The translations under genes were made by a program, and so were the position numbers. A stretch of DNA of 64,000 nucleotides from an uncultured Bacteroidota bacterium (GTDB lineage: Bacteria; Bacteroidota; Bacteroidia; Flavobacteriales; Flavobacteriaceae), in NCBI GenBank assembly GCA_902526075.1, contig CABZJM010000003.1, positions 1-64,000 on the forward strand. Reading direction: 5' to 3'. The notes beneath the pieces are model-generated. The model saw only the letters and a list, made by a program, of their open reading frames with translations, searched no databases and was not told the origin of the DNA. Below, in pieces: positions 39,141 to 50,158 of the stretch. Position 1 is the stretch's first letter. Each line of letters starts with the position of its first letter.

Positions 39141-40138
39141 TCGGAAAAAATGATACTACTACCTTCCTTTTTAACACTAAACTCTATCTCTCTACCAAAA
39201 ATCATCGGAAAATTTTCTTCTCCATGACCAGCTGGAAAATCAAATGCAACAGGGATATTATAGATACTTACAATATCTAAAATCAATTCATTTAAGTTTC
39301 TTCCAAACTGAGTTGTATTTTTTCTTAAATCTGTAAAATCACCTACAATTACACCCTTTAAATTATCAAAATATCCAGCTCTTTTTAGCGAATAAAGCAT
39401 CCTGTCGATATGATATAAATATTCTCCTAGGTCTTCAATAAATAAAATTTTTCCATCAGTATTTATTGATGATTTTGATCCAAGAAGGCAATGCAGGAGT
39501 GTTAAGTTGCCACCTACTAATTGTCCTTTTGTATCTCCTTCAATATTATATGAGTTTCCTTTTATCTGGTACGATAGTTTTTCTCCAAATAGAGTTTTTT
39601 TTAGCAATGATACTGACTTATCATTATAAATGTCTAATTCGTTTAGGCTTTTACACATAATTGCGTGAATTGATTCACTATTCTCAATGTGTAAATCACT
39701 ATGAATTGCAGTAATATCAGAATATCCAACTATCCATTTCGGATTTTTCCTAAATTTTTCAAAGTTCAAATTGTCTATAACTCTAATTGCTCCATAACCT
39801 CCTCTTGCACACCAAATTGCTTTAACGGATTCGTCATCAAGTGCCATTTGAAAATCTAAAGTTCTTTGCTCATCAGTACCGGAAAAGTGCCCTGAATCAT
39901 TAAATACATTCTTACCTATAATAACATTTAACCCCCAGTTTCTTAATAACTCTTTGGCCTTTTTAATGTAATTGTCATAATTCTTTAACACCCCTGAAGG
40001 AGCTACAATAGCTACTGTGTCTCCTTTCGTTAAATATTCAGGTTTTATCAACTTATTATTTATGCTCGTTTGTGATGATAATTTAAAGGTAAAACTCAAA
40101 GATAGTATTAAGAAAACCAGACCGAATTTTAACTTCAT
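39137..40138 (-). CDS. LD-carboxypeptidase (S66 family)
   Basis: GDTVAIVAPSG, IWCARGGYGAIRVIDNL, GYSDITAIH. Confidence 0.88.
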   Translation of the reverse strand: MKLKFGLVFLILSLSFTFKLSSQTSINNKLIKPEYLTKGDTVAIVAPSGVLKNYDNYIKKAKELLRNWGLNVIIGKNVFNDSGHFSGTDEQRTLDFQMALDDESVKAIWCARGGYGAIRVIDNLNFEKFRKNPKWIVGYSDITAIHSDLHIENSESIHAIMCKSLNELDIYNDKSVSLLKKTLFGEKLSYQIKGNSYNIEGDTKGQLVGGNLTLLHCLLGSKSSINTDGKILFIEDLGEYLYHIDRMLYSLKRAGYFDNLKGVIVGDFTDLRKNTTQFGRNLNELILDIVSIYNIPVAFDFPAGHGEENFPMIFGREIEFSVKKEGSSIIFSD

Positions 40139-40226
40139 AATACCACTTTTAAAATTAATAAGAAGTTATGTTTTACTTCATATTTATAATCATAAATGAT
40201 TACTTTTACTAATATAAAAAATATTA

Positions 40227-41918
40227 TTGAGTAAAACTTATACTATTACTGCTGCACTTCCTTACACCAATGGCCCAATTCATATCGGTCATTTAGCTGG
40301 TGTTTATATTCCTTCCGATATTTATGCAAGATTTTTAAGAATTACTGGAAAAGATGTTATTTACATTTGTGGTAGTGATGAGCATGGTGTTCCCATAACT
40401 ATCAAGGCAAAAAAAGAAAATAAATCACCCCAAGAAATTGTTGACAGATATCACCAAAATATAAAGCAATCTTTTTCAGAATTTGGAATTTCATTTGATA
40501 ATTACTCAAGAACTTCATCAAAAATACACCACCAAACAGCATCTGATTTTTTTTTAAAATTATTTGAAAATGGTTCTTTTGAAGAGATTACATCAGAGCA
40601 ATTTTATGATGAAGATGAAGGGCAATTTTTGCCTGACAGATTTATTATTGGCACATGTCCAAAATGTGGTTTTGAAGAATCTTATGGGGATCAATGTGAA
40701 AACTGTGGAACTAGCCATAACCCAAGAGATTTAATTAACCCTATTTCTTCGATTTCAGGAAATAAACCCTCCCTAAAATCAACAAAACATTGGTTTTTAA
40801 AACTTGGTGAGTATGAGGGATTTTTAAAGCAGTGGATTTTAAAAGATAACAAAGATTATTGGAAATCAAATGTATATGGTCAATGTAAATCATGGCTTGA
40901 TGATGGCTTAAAACCGAGAGCAGTCACTAGAGATTTGGATTGGGGTGTCCCAGTTCCTGTAAAAGGAGCAGATGCAAAAGTATTGTATGTATGGTTCGAT
41001 GCTCCAATTGGTTATATTTCGTCAACAAAAGAATGGGCACGTGAAAATAAAAAGGACTGGAAAAAATACTGGAAAGACGATAAAACACAGTTAATTCATT
41101 TTATTGGAAAAGATAATATAGTATTTCATTGCATAATATTTCCGTCTATGTTAAAAGCGCATGGTGATTTTATTATCCCAAAAAATGTCCCAGCAAATGA
41201 GTTTTTGAATTTAGAAGGCTCTAAAATTTCAACCTCAAAAAATTGGGCGGTATGGCTGCCCGAATATCTTGAAGATTTTCCTGAAAAACAGGATGTTTTG
41301 AGATATGTTTTGACAATAAATGCACCTGAAAATAAAGATAATGACTTTACTTGGAAAGATTTTCAAAATAGAAATAATGGAGAGTTAGTTTCAATTTTAG
41401 GAAACTTTATTAACCGTGTGGTTGTATTGACAAAAAAATATTATCAATCTATAATTCCAAGCAGAAATAAATTATTTGATTCAGATAAATTAGTATTAAA
41501 ATTAGTTAATCAATCCATAATTAAAATTGAGTCATATTTAAATAATTTTAAATTTAGAGATGCTTGTTCTGAATTTATGAATATTGCTAGAATCGGTAAC
41601 AAATATTTAGCTGATGAGGAGCCCTGGAAAATAATTAAAGAAGATCCTGAAAGGGTTAAGACAATAATATTTATGTCACTACATATTTCATCTATCCTAG
41701 CTATTATTTCAGAACCATTTTTACCTTTTACTTCAAAAAAAATCAAAAGTATACTACAATCTGGTAATCACGAAATGAAATGGTCTTGGGATAATTTAAA
41801 AAATAATGATTTTTTGATTTCTGAAAAGCTTAAAATTAACGAACCTGAGTTACTATTTAGTAGAATTGAAGATTTAGAGATTCAAAAACAAATTGATAAG
41901 TTAAATAAAAATAATTAA
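40227..41918 (+). CDS. metG: Methionyl-tRNA synthetase, catalytic and anticodon domains only
   Basis: TTG start; [26 protein letters not shown]; zinc motif [30 protein letters not shown]. Ends at 563 aa without a C-terminal tRNA-binding domain. Confidence 0.94.
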   Translation: MSKTYTITAALPYTNGPIHIGHLAGVYIPSDIYARFLRITGKDVIYICGSDEHGVPITIKAKKENKSPQEIVDRYHQNIKQSFSEFGISFDNYSRTSSKIHHQTASDFFLKLFENGSFEEITSEQFYDEDEGQFLPDRFIIGTCPKCGFEESYGDQCENCGTSHNPRDLINPISSISGNKPSLKSTKHWFLKLGEYEGFLKQWILKDNKDYWKSNVYGQCKSWLDDGLKPRAVTRDLDWGVPVPVKGADAKVLYVWFDAPIGYISSTKEWARENKKDWKKYWKDDKTQLIHFIGKDNIVFHCIIFPSMLKAHGDFIIPKNVPANEFLNLEGSKISTSKNWAVWLPEYLEDFPEKQDVLRYVLTINAPENKDNDFTWKDFQNRNNGELVSILGNFINRVVVLTKKYYQSIIPSRNKLFDSDKLVLKLVNQSIIKIESYLNNFKFRDACSEFMNIARIGNKYLADEEPWKIIKEDPERVKTIIFMSLHISSILAIISEPFLPFTSKKIKSILQSGNHEMKWSWDNLKNNDFLISEKLKINEPELLFSRIEDLEIQKQIDKLNKNN

Positions 41919-43087
41919 GACTTTGTTTCTTCATATTTTGTCTCTTCTAAAATAACCTTGGCAATAATTTCTCTCATTATCTCAGAGGTCCCAGCACCAA
42001 TTGTGCCAACCCTACAATCCCTATACATTCTAGCTAATGGATATTCTTCGCTAAATCCATTTCCACCAAAAAACTGAAGACATTCTGTAGCAACTTTTTC
42101 ATGTAATTCCGTTACTAGTAACTTTGCCATCGAACAAAGTTTAACATCATAAATCTTTTTATTGTATAAATCACAACAGTAATATCCAAATACTTTCACC
42201 GATTCAATTTGAGAAGATAAAGTAGCTATTTGGTGCCTCAATACTTGAAATTTATCAATGGTTTGACCAAATGATTTCCTTTCTTTCATATACTTAATAG
42301 ATTCAGAAATTGCTAACTCCATTGCTCCGATGCAGCTTGGGACAAAAATTAATCTCTCTAGTTGAAGACCATTCATTAAGTAGTAAAAACCCTTTCCTTC
42401 TTCGCCGATTAAATTCTCCTTTGGAACTTTAACATTATCAAAGCTAATTTCAGCAGTGTCAGATGCATGCCAGCCAAGTTTATCAATTTTAGTCCTATTT
42501 ATACCATCAGAATTGAGGTCTACCACTATAAGACTTATACCTTTAGTACCAGCACTTGGATTGGTTTTACAAACAGTTATAACAAAGTCCCCGTAAACTC
42601 CATTAGTTATGTATGTTTTTGAACCATTTAACAAAAAATGATCTCCTTTATCTTCTGCCCTTGTTTTAATATTTTTTACGTCTGATCCTGCATCGGGCTC
42701 GGTAATTCCAATACAGCCAATTAAATCTCCAGAAATAATTCCAGGCAGATACTTTTCTTTTAAAAATTCACTTCCATATTTTAAAATATAAGGAGAGGAC
42801 ATTGACTGTACTACTTGCTGTGTAATAACAAAACCTCCGGAGTTCATTTTTGACATTTCTTCAAATAAGATTACTTCAAAAAAGAAGTCGAGATCGAAGC
42901 CCCCATACTTTTCGGGGTAAGTTAATCCCAAGAAACCTTGATCACCCATTTTTTTCCAAATGTCCTTTGGAATTTTTTGGTCGGATTCCCATTTATCAAT
43001 ATTATCCTTAACTTCTTTGTTTAGAAAATCCCTTAGGCTTTCTCTGAACATCTCATGTTCTTTAGTAAAATAATTCATAATAGTCAT
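41915..43087 (-). CDS. Acyl-CoA dehydrogenase
   Basis: [55 protein letters not shown]. Confidence 0.93.
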   Translation of the reverse strand: MTIMNYFTKEHEMFRESLRDFLNKEVKDNIDKWESDQKIPKDIWKKMGDQGFLGLTYPEKYGGFDLDFFFEVILFEEMSKMNSGGFVITQQVVQSMSSPYILKYGSEFLKEKYLPGIISGDLIGCIGITEPDAGSDVKNIKTRAEDKGDHFLLNGSKTYITNGVYGDFVITVCKTNPSAGTKGISLIVVDLNSDGINRTKIDKLGWHASDTAEISFDNVKVPKENLIGEEGKGFYYLMNGLQLERLIFVPSCIGAMELAISESIKYMKERKSFGQTIDKFQVLRHQIATLSSQIESVKVFGYYCCDLYNKKIYDVKLCSMAKLLVTELHEKVATECLQFFGGNGFSEEYPLARMYRDCRVGTIGAGTSEIMREIIAKVILEETKYEETKS

Positions 43088-43401
43088 TTTTTACAACCTC
43101 TTTTTAGTAGAGTGATTTCACCCAAATTATTATTGTCACTAATTGCTATTTTAAGCTCTTTATATTTTGGATAACAAATAAAAATCTCTTTGGTAGTATC
43201 AGAAATATCTAATTCAAAATATCCATCAAAATCTGTCAATTTTGGTTTTTGATTTAATTGACTTTTACTAATTATTATTTCAGCACCTGGTATTGGAAGA
43301 TTTGTTTTACAATCTATTACCGTTCCGCTTACTACTCTGTTTGGAAATACACACGTAGAGATTAAAGAAATAAAAATTAAAATATTTAAATTTTTAATCA
43401 T
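43084..43401 (-). CDS. Small secreted carboxypeptidase-regulatory-like domain protein
   Basis: Signal peptide followed by VVSGTVIDCKTNLPIPGAEIIISKS...TDFDGYFELDI. Confidence 0.65.
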   Translation of the reverse strand: MIKNLNILIFISLISTCVFPNRVVSGTVIDCKTNLPIPGAEIIISKSQLNQKPKLTDFDGYFELDISDTTKEIFICYPKYKELKIAISDNNNLGEITLLKRGCKK

Positions 43402-43409
43402 TCTTTATT

Positions 43410-45086
43410 TTATTCCCAAATTATTTTTTTGTCAGAATGATGCCATTCGTCATATTTACTCATATACATTTTATCAACATTACCTCTTTTTATCTTCATT
43501 GTTGGGGTCAAAATTTCATTTTGAGGAGTCCATTCATCTTTGCATATCACAATGGTTGAAACTCTGAGATAATTGAATACCTTTGAATTTACCGATGATA
43601 ATTTATTTTCTAACTTTTCGATAAGTTCATTTTTTGTAATTTTTTTACCTACATCTGAAATATTTACGAGCATAATCGGTTGAGGAATTCCCAAGCCAAC
43701 AACACACATTTGTCCAAAATATTCAATTTGACCAAAAAGTGCTTCAATTTTTGCTGGATCGATAAATTCTCCTTTACTTGTTTTAAATGTATCCTTGACT
43801 CTTCCAGTTATATATAAATGTCCATCAGCGTCTATTTTTCCTTTATCTCCTGTGTGAAGCCAGCCGTTTTTTAAAGTATTGTTTGTGGTTTCGGTGTCAT
43901 TATAATAACCTAACATTACGTATGGCCCTCTCATCAATACTTCTTCAGATCCTTCATCAATCCTAATCTCAACATTTGGCTGAACTTTTCCAACCGATCC
44001 TGGTTTATCAAAATTTTCACCAGGTAATTGAGTTGCAATTGCACAATTTTCGGTCATACCATAACCAATTGTGATATTAACTCCAATTTTCCTAAACCAA
44101 TTTCTTTGAGCAATTTGCATAGCTGCAGCACCTGATACTACAACTTTTGCATTTGACAACCCGAGACTTTTTTGAATTTTCTTTTTTATTAAAGATGATA
44201 ACAAGGGTATAGATAATAATAAGTCAAGTTTTTTCTGACTAAATTTTGATAATATCCCTAACTGAAACTTTGTATATATCCTTGGAACACCAAAAAATAC
44301 GGAGGGTTGAACATCAGATAAATTTTTAATGAATGTTTCAATCGATTCGGTAAAAGAAATCATACCACCATTTTTGAAACTTGTGAACTCTATTGCAATT
44401 CTTTCTGCAATATGATTCATTGGTAAATATGAAAAAAACGAATTATTTCCTTCAAAATCAACACCCAAAGGATTAAATTCCTCAGTATACAGCATGTCAG
44501 TATTTTGATTAATATGAAAATTCAAAACTACCCCTTTGGGATCACCGGTTGTGCCAGAGGTAAATATTATTGTCCAAATATCATCAATGTTTGGATGATA
44601 ATTTTCTTTTTGAGCTTCAAATTGATTTATAAAATCATTCCATTGATATCCTCTGTCTATTTTAGAATTACCTTTATAATGTGGAAATGCAATAACAGGT
44701 ATTTCATTGTTAATACCATTTTTAATTTCATCCCAATTTTCAATTTTTCCTATAAACAAAGCTTTTACATCACCAAATTTTAACAAGTTTTTAATTTCAT
44801 ATGATTTTAAGTTTGGGAAAAATGGAACTGACACATATCCAGACATAATAATAGCCAAGTCAGCAATAATCCACTCACGACAATTTTTTGACATTAACCC
44901 TATATGACTGCCTTTAGGTAGTCCTAAACTTTTTAAACCTGTTGCTAATTTTCTAGCCATTAAACCAACCTGCCCCCATGTATATACTTCCCATTCATCT
45001 CCGAATGGTTGTCTTAGGAAAGGTTTATCCTTGTGCTTTTCTTCCCAATCATAAAATCTAAAATGATATTTATTGCTATTTGACAT
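43410..45086 (-). CDS. AMP-binding long-chain acyl-CoA synthetase-like protein
   Basis: TIIFTSGTTGDPKGVVL; YGMTENCAIATQ; GWLHTGDKGKIDADGHLYITGRVKDTFKTSKGEFIDP. Confidence 0.92.
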   Translation of the reverse strand: MSNSNKYHFRFYDWEEKHKDKPFLRQPFGDEWEVYTWGQVGLMARKLATGLKSLGLPKGSHIGLMSKNCREWIIADLAIIMSGYVSVPFFPNLKSYEIKNLLKFGDVKALFIGKIENWDEIKNGINNEIPVIAFPHYKGNSKIDRGYQWNDFINQFEAQKENYHPNIDDIWTIIFTSGTTGDPKGVVLNFHINQNTDMLYTEEFNPLGVDFEGNNSFFSYLPMNHIAERIAIEFTSFKNGGMISFTESIETFIKNLSDVQPSVFFGVPRIYTKFQLGILSKFSQKKLDLLLSIPLLSSLIKKKIQKSLGLSNAKVVVSGAAAMQIAQRNWFRKIGVNITIGYGMTENCAIATQLPGENFDKPGSVGKVQPNVEIRIDEGSEEVLMRGPYVMLGYYNDTETTNNTLKNGWLHTGDKGKIDADGHLYITGRVKDTFKTSKGEFIDPAKIEALFGQIEYFGQMCVVGLGIPQPIMLVNISDVGKKITKNELIEKLENKLSSVNSKVFNYLRVSTIVICKDEWTPQNEILTPTMKIKRGNVDKMYMSKYDEWHHSDKKIIWE

Positions 45087-45249
45087 TTTTTAGTTTGTTT
45101 TGAATCAACAAATTACAAAATTGTCTTAGTTTATTACGAATTATTCACTCATAATTTGGCAAAAAATATTTTGATAATTTAAGCCTCTTTTTTAAAATTT
45201 TTGATAAAATAATTAATAACACTTAAAATTAAAATTGTTAAATTGATAG

Positions 45250-46878
45250 TTGAAGATTTTATCCCCCTTAATGATGCAAGAAATAAGCTCTAAGATTGAT
45301 GTATTAGGTAAAAAGTATATAGAAAATTATGCTTCAATGAAAAAGATTATTTTAGAGTTAGAATCCTATTTTGAGCTTTCTAAAAATGAAGGAAGTAAGG
45401 AAAAAATCAAAAGAGCTAGAAAAAGAAATAAATTACTCGCAAGAGAAAAAATAGACCTTCTTATTGATAAAAATAAACCTAGTGTTGAGCTTATGTCCTT
45501 AGCTGGCTTAAGACATGAAGGAGGGTTTGGCGCTGGTGGAACAACAGTTGTTGTATTAGGTTATGTTTCTGGTGTTTTATGCTTGATAAATGCCAATGTC
45601 GCTACTAGAAAAGCTGGAGCTATAGATTATGCAACAAGTTTAAAAAACTTAAGGCTTTCACAAATTGCTTCTGAAAACAAGCTGTTGACAATAAATCTAG
45701 TTGAAAGTGGCGGTGCTAATCTTCCTGATCAAGATAGAGTTTTTAACAATTACGGTAAATTTTTTATGGAAATGTCACAGCGATCAAAAAAAGGCATTCC
45801 ATCAATTTCTGTGGTATTTGGTAATGCAACTGCTGGAGGAGCTTATGTTCCAGGCATGTCTGATTATACAATCATGCAAAGAAATAATGCAAAAGTTTTT
45901 CTTGCTGGACCTCCTCTTGTGAAAATGGCTACCAATGAAGTTGCAAACGATGAGGAATTGGGCGGAGCATGGATGCACAGCAGTATTTCTGGAGTTTCAG
46001 ATTTCCTAGCCGATGATGAAAAGCACGCACTAAAAATAACAAGAGATTTAGTTTCAAAAATTTCTCCACTTAAATCAAAATATAATGACTTCGAAAAAAA
46101 TGCTCTGATGCCAAGATTTGTTAAAGATGAAATATTAGGAATTATACCTTCTAACCTAAAAAAATCATTCGATATTCGCGAGTTGATAATGAGATTTATA
46201 GATAGCTCTGAGTTTACAGAGTTTAAAGAAAATTATGGAAAAACAATGTTGTGTTGTTGGGCTAGAATAAATGGATACCCTATTGGAATAATAGCAAATA
46301 ATGGAGTTATTTTTATTGAATCTGCTCGAAAAGCAACTCATTTTATTCAGCTTGCAAATAAATCTAATACACCACTTTTATTTATACATAATACAACAGG
46401 CTTTATGGTTGGAAAAAAGTATGAGCAAAACGGGATGATTAACGCAGGTTCACAACTGATACATGCAGTTGCGGGTAGTACCGTCCCACACATAAGCTTG
46501 CAGGTTGGCAATTCATACGGAGCTGGAAATTATGCTATGTGTGGAAGATCATTTAACCCTAGATTTCTTTTTTCATACCCAAATTCAAAATCAGGAGTTA
46601 TGGGTGCTGATCAGTTGGCAGGAGTTATGGAAATAGTAAAAAGAAAATCTGCAGAGTCATTAAATAAGGAGATAGATGAGAAGTTGTTGCTGGAAGAAAA
46701 ACACAATTTAGCTGAGCAAGCAGAAAAAAAAGCTAGTGTATGGCATACTTCATCTGAAGTTTGGGATGATGGAGTTATTGATCCAAGGGATACCAGAAAA
46801 TATTTATCAATGGCTCTTTCAGCAGTATATAACAACACAATTAAAGGTACGGACTCGTTTGGGGTTTTTAGAATGTAA
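45250..46878 (+). CDS. Acyl-CoA carboxylase carboxyltransferase (beta) subunit
   Basis: Carboxyl transferase motifs: LLTINLVESGGANLPDQ, VFGNATAGGAYVPGMSDY, FLAGPPLVKMATNEVANDEELGGAWMHS. TTG start or ATG 45271. Confidence 0.9.
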   Translation: MKILSPLMMQEISSKIDVLGKKYIENYASMKKIILELESYFELSKNEGSKEKIKRARKRNKLLAREKIDLLIDKNKPSVELMSLAGLRHEGGFGAGGTTVVVLGYVSGVLCLINANVATRKAGAIDYATSLKNLRLSQIASENKLLTINLVESGGANLPDQDRVFNNYGKFFMEMSQRSKKGIPSISVVFGNATAGGAYVPGMSDYTIMQRNNAKVFLAGPPLVKMATNEVANDEELGGAWMHSSISGVSDFLADDEKHALKITRDLVSKISPLKSKYNDFEKNALMPRFVKDEILGIIPSNLKKSFDIRELIMRFIDSSEFTEFKENYGKTMLCCWARINGYPIGIIANNGVIFIESARKATHFIQLANKSNTPLLFIHNTTGFMVGKKYEQNGMINAGSQLIHAVAGSTVPHISLQVGNSYGAGNYAMCGRSFNPRFLFSYPNSKSGVMGADQLAGVMEIVKRKSAESLNKEIDEKLLLEEKHNLAEQAEKKASVWHTSSEVWDDGVIDPRDTRKYLSMALSAVYNNTIKGTDSFGVFRM

Positions 46879-46888
46879 TTTTTGCAGT

Positions 46889-47668
46889 ATGAACTATTTT
46901 AGTGACATTCAATTGTCTAATTTTTGGGAAAATAAATTTCATTTTTTGAAATTAAATGAACACAAGGGTGTATTTACATTAACACTTGATCGAGCAAATA
47001 AAAAAAATGCTTTACATCCGCAAATGATAAATGAAATAGCATTTTGTTTCTCATATATTTCTGTTAATGATATGATTAGATTTGTAATTATCAGATCGAC
47101 TGGTGATACTTTTTCAGCAGGGGCAGATTTAAAGGCATTAAAATATAGCATAGAACCTCATCATTCTACCATACCGGAGCCATCCAAAAAAGTAATAATA
47201 GGAAACTTGTTTAATAGCTTATATAAGCCAAAGTTAGCTGTTGTTGAGGGTAATATTTACGCTGGTGCTTGTCTAATCGTAGCAGGATGTAACTACGTAA
47301 TATCTGCACCCAATTTATCTCTTTCTCTTCCTGAGGTTAAAAGAGGTATTTTTCCTTTACAGGTGATGGAGTCTCTTTCACACATAATAGGATTAAAAAA
47401 GACGATTGATTGGTGCATCAGAGGATATAAAATTGACACAAATAAAGCCTTTGAGTGGGGTATTGTTGATGAAATATCGTCTGATAATATTGAAGAAAAA
47501 ATTAATAAATGGATAAATAGCTTTACAGCAAATTCCCAAAGAGCCATTGAATTTGGATTAAAGATTTACCACAAGCATTTTCATGATAATTCAAAACACG
47601 AAAAAATGGAAAAGTTATTTAAGGAAATGGTGAATCAAGATCATTTATCAGATGATTTTCAAAACTAA
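46889..47668 (+). CDS. Enoyl-CoA hydratase/isomerase family protein
   Basis: VFTLTLDRANKKNALHPQMINE; STGDTFSAGADLKAL. ATG 46889 preferred over track start inside the upstream gene. Confidence 0.85.
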   Translation: MNYFSDIQLSNFWENKFHFLKLNEHKGVFTLTLDRANKKNALHPQMINEIAFCFSYISVNDMIRFVIIRSTGDTFSAGADLKALKYSIEPHHSTIPEPSKKVIIGNLFNSLYKPKLAVVEGNIYAGACLIVAGCNYVISAPNLSLSLPEVKRGIFPLQVMESLSHIIGLKKTIDWCIRGYKIDTNKAFEWGIVDEISSDNIEEKINKWINSFTANSQRAIEFGLKIYHKHFHDNSKHEKMEKLFKEMVNQDHLSDDFQN

Positions 47669-49131
47669 TTAATCGGTAAAAGCTCAGCGGTCATTTCAAA
47701 AACGAAAGGAAGGATATAATAGACTACCAATGTAATGGTTATTATTGAAATTAAATTCATCCAAACACCTTTTTTAAACATATCTTCAATTTTTAAAAAG
47801 CCAGATCCAAAAACTACTGCATTAGGCGGAGTAGATATTGGAAGCATGAATGCACATGAAGCCGCCAAGGTTGCTGCCACTAGTAAAAAGTAAGGATGAA
47901 CATCAATTGCCAATGCAATAGTAACTAAAACCGGAAGAAGCATTGCTGTTGTAGCCATATTTGAAGTCACTTCAGTCAATAAATTTATTGATGTAACAAC
48001 AATTAATATAATTAAAAATAGTGATACATCATTAAGGTTCTGAAGCAGATCAGCAATCCATAATGCCAAACCACTTTTTCCAAATGCACTAGCAATCGCC
48101 ATGCCACCCCCAAATAAAATCAATATTCCCCATGGTAACTTTACAGTATCATTCCAAACTAGAAGTGTAGTGTTAGTTTTTTGATTTTTTGTTGGTATAA
48201 TAAATAATGATACAGCAAAGAAAATTGCAATTATCGTATCGTCGATCATTGGAAAAATTGTTTCAATACTTCCTCTGAAAATCCATCCTAGAGCAGTTAA
48301 AGTAAATACTATAAGAACCTTTATTTCTTCATTTGAAAATCTACCAAGTTCCTTTATTTGTCTCTGTATTTCATTTCTTCCAGCTGAGAATTCTTCGTTT
48401 TTAAATTTAAAAGCAATTTTTGTTAAGTAAAACCAGCATATAATCAGTAAAAATGATGATAATGGAACACCAAATTTCATCCAATCAAACATATTTAACT
48501 TTATACCATAACTTTCTTCAACAACTCCAGCTAAAACCATGTTTGGAGGGGTACCAATTAAAGTTGCCATACCTCCAATTGAAGCACTATATGCGATTGC
48601 TATCATCAGGGATTTACCAAAAAATTCATTTTCGTTTTCTACGGTTTTTGGATCATCTTTGAGTTGGGAAATGATGGCAAGTCCAACTGGTAAAATCATA
48701 ATTGAAGTTGCAGTATTTGAAATCCACATTGATAAAAAAGCCGTAGCTAACATAAATCCAAGAATCACCCTAGACTTATTACTACCAGTAACCCTAATTA
48801 TATTTATTGCAAGTCTTTTATGAAGGTGCCATTTCTCAATTGCAAGTGCTATTAAAAAACCACCAACAAAAAGGAATACTAATTTATGCCCATAAGCAGC
48901 AGTAGTTGTTGATAGATCCATGCCACCTGTAAGAGGAAAAAGAACTATGGGGAGCAGTGCCGTAACCGAAATTGGAACACACTCAGTTACCCACCAAACA
49001 GCCATCCACGCAGTTGAAGCAAGAATACATTTTGCTTCAAAACTTAAACCTTCAGCATCAACAAATATCATTATTACTGAAAACAGTATTGGCCCTAAAA
49101 TTAATCCAAAAATATTTTTATTTAATTTCAT
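47665..49131 (-). CDS. DASS/SLC13 family sodium-coupled anion symporter
   Basis: MAVWWVTECVPISVTALLPIVLFPL; IGGMATLIGTPPNMVLAG; TEVTSNMATTAMLLPV. Confidence 0.92.
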   Translation of the reverse strand: MKLNKNIFGLILGPILFSVIMIFVDAEGLSFEAKCILASTAWMAVWWVTECVPISVTALLPIVLFPLTGGMDLSTTTAAYGHKLVFLFVGGFLIALAIEKWHLHKRLAINIIRVTGSNKSRVILGFMLATAFLSMWISNTATSIMILPVGLAIISQLKDDPKTVENENEFFGKSLMIAIAYSASIGGMATLIGTPPNMVLAGVVEESYGIKLNMFDWMKFGVPLSSFLLIICWFYLTKIAFKFKNEEFSAGRNEIQRQIKELGRFSNEEIKVLIVFTLTALGWIFRGSIETIFPMIDDTIIAIFFAVSLFIIPTKNQKTNTTLLVWNDTVKLPWGILILFGGGMAIASAFGKSGLALWIADLLQNLNDVSLFLIILIVVTSINLLTEVTSNMATTAMLLPVLVTIALAIDVHPYFLLVAATLAASCAFMLPISTPPNAVVFGSGFLKIEDMFKKGVWMNLISIITITLVVYYILPFVFEMTAELLPIN

Positions 49132-50048
49132 TAATTAAACATTATATCACATGCATTTTCAGCTAATGGTCCAAAATTATGACCAATTTCAGGTAAAATA
49201 TGTAAGGACCAGTTAAAGTTATAATTATTTGATTCACCAATCGATTGAGCGAAATTATAAAAATATATTGCTCTTGTTACTCTGTTCAGCCCTTGAGCAT
49301 CTGCATATTCATTATGTCTTAAGTTGTAAGAGTTGGGATCATTATCTAGCGCACCAACTTGAATAAATAAATTTTTCATTAACAAACTATTAATATTCGT
49401 ACTCATTAATATACTGTTATTTAATCCGTATGGGAAAGGTGTGGAATAATCAGGAACAGTGAACCAGCCAGCTGCTCCAACAACTACCTTATCAAATCTT
49501 GCATTTGGCTTAAATAGCAAAAATCTCTGAACAAATTGTCCGCCAGCTGAATAACCAAATAAATTATATTTTTCATTAATAAGAGAAAGCGAAATATTGA
49601 TAGAATCAAAAATGGGCTCAATAATTGAAAAACTCCACTCATTTTCATTTTTCAATGTATTTGTGCTTGGATTATCACCATCAACATAAACATTTCCAAG
49701 AATATAACCATCACCCAATGAAAAATCAGAGGAGGAGACTTTTGGAGCAACAACTATAAAATTGTATTGATTAGAAATATTTATCATATAATTTCTTACA
49801 CCCTCTGCGTCTCTTCCACCTCCATGCATAGCAAAAACAACTTTAGATGAAGCAGTATATGAACTTGGCACATGATAAAAAACCTCAAAATCTATATCAT
49901 TCATTGTAAATATAAACATGCCTGTACCAATACTTATTTCGGCAGGGATTACAGGTTCTGGATTGGGAGAAAAGCTTGATCCAGTTGGATTACAGGAATT
50001 AATAAAAATGGTAAAAATTAAAAGAAAGCTATTTAAAATTGATTTCAT
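49131..50048 (-). CDS. Alpha/beta hydrolase lipoprotein (esterase-like)
   Basis: Lipobox FINSCNP; VVFAMHGGGRDAEGVRNY; LFGYSAGGQFVQRFLLF nucleophile elbow. Confidence 0.8.
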   Translation of the reverse strand: MKSILNSFLLIFTIFINSCNPTGSSFSPNPEPVIPAEISIGTGMFIFTMNDIDFEVFYHVPSSYTASSKVVFAMHGGGRDAEGVRNYMINISNQYNFIVVAPKVSSSDFSLGDGYILGNVYVDGDNPSTNTLKNENEWSFSIIEPIFDSINISLSLINEKYNLFGYSAGGQFVQRFLLFKPNARFDKVVVGAAGWFTVPDYSTPFPYGLNNSILMSTNINSLLMKNLFIQVGALDNDPNSYNLRHNEYADAQGLNRVTRAIYFYNFAQSIGESNNYNFNWSLHILPEIGHNFGPLAENACDIMFN

Positions 50049-50158
50049 TATTACTAATAGATAATTATTATAAATAAATGAAATTTACATGAATAAAAAA
50101 ATAACAATTCATTTATTTTTTCTATGTTTAATAATTATTAAATATAACCTTTTAGCAT

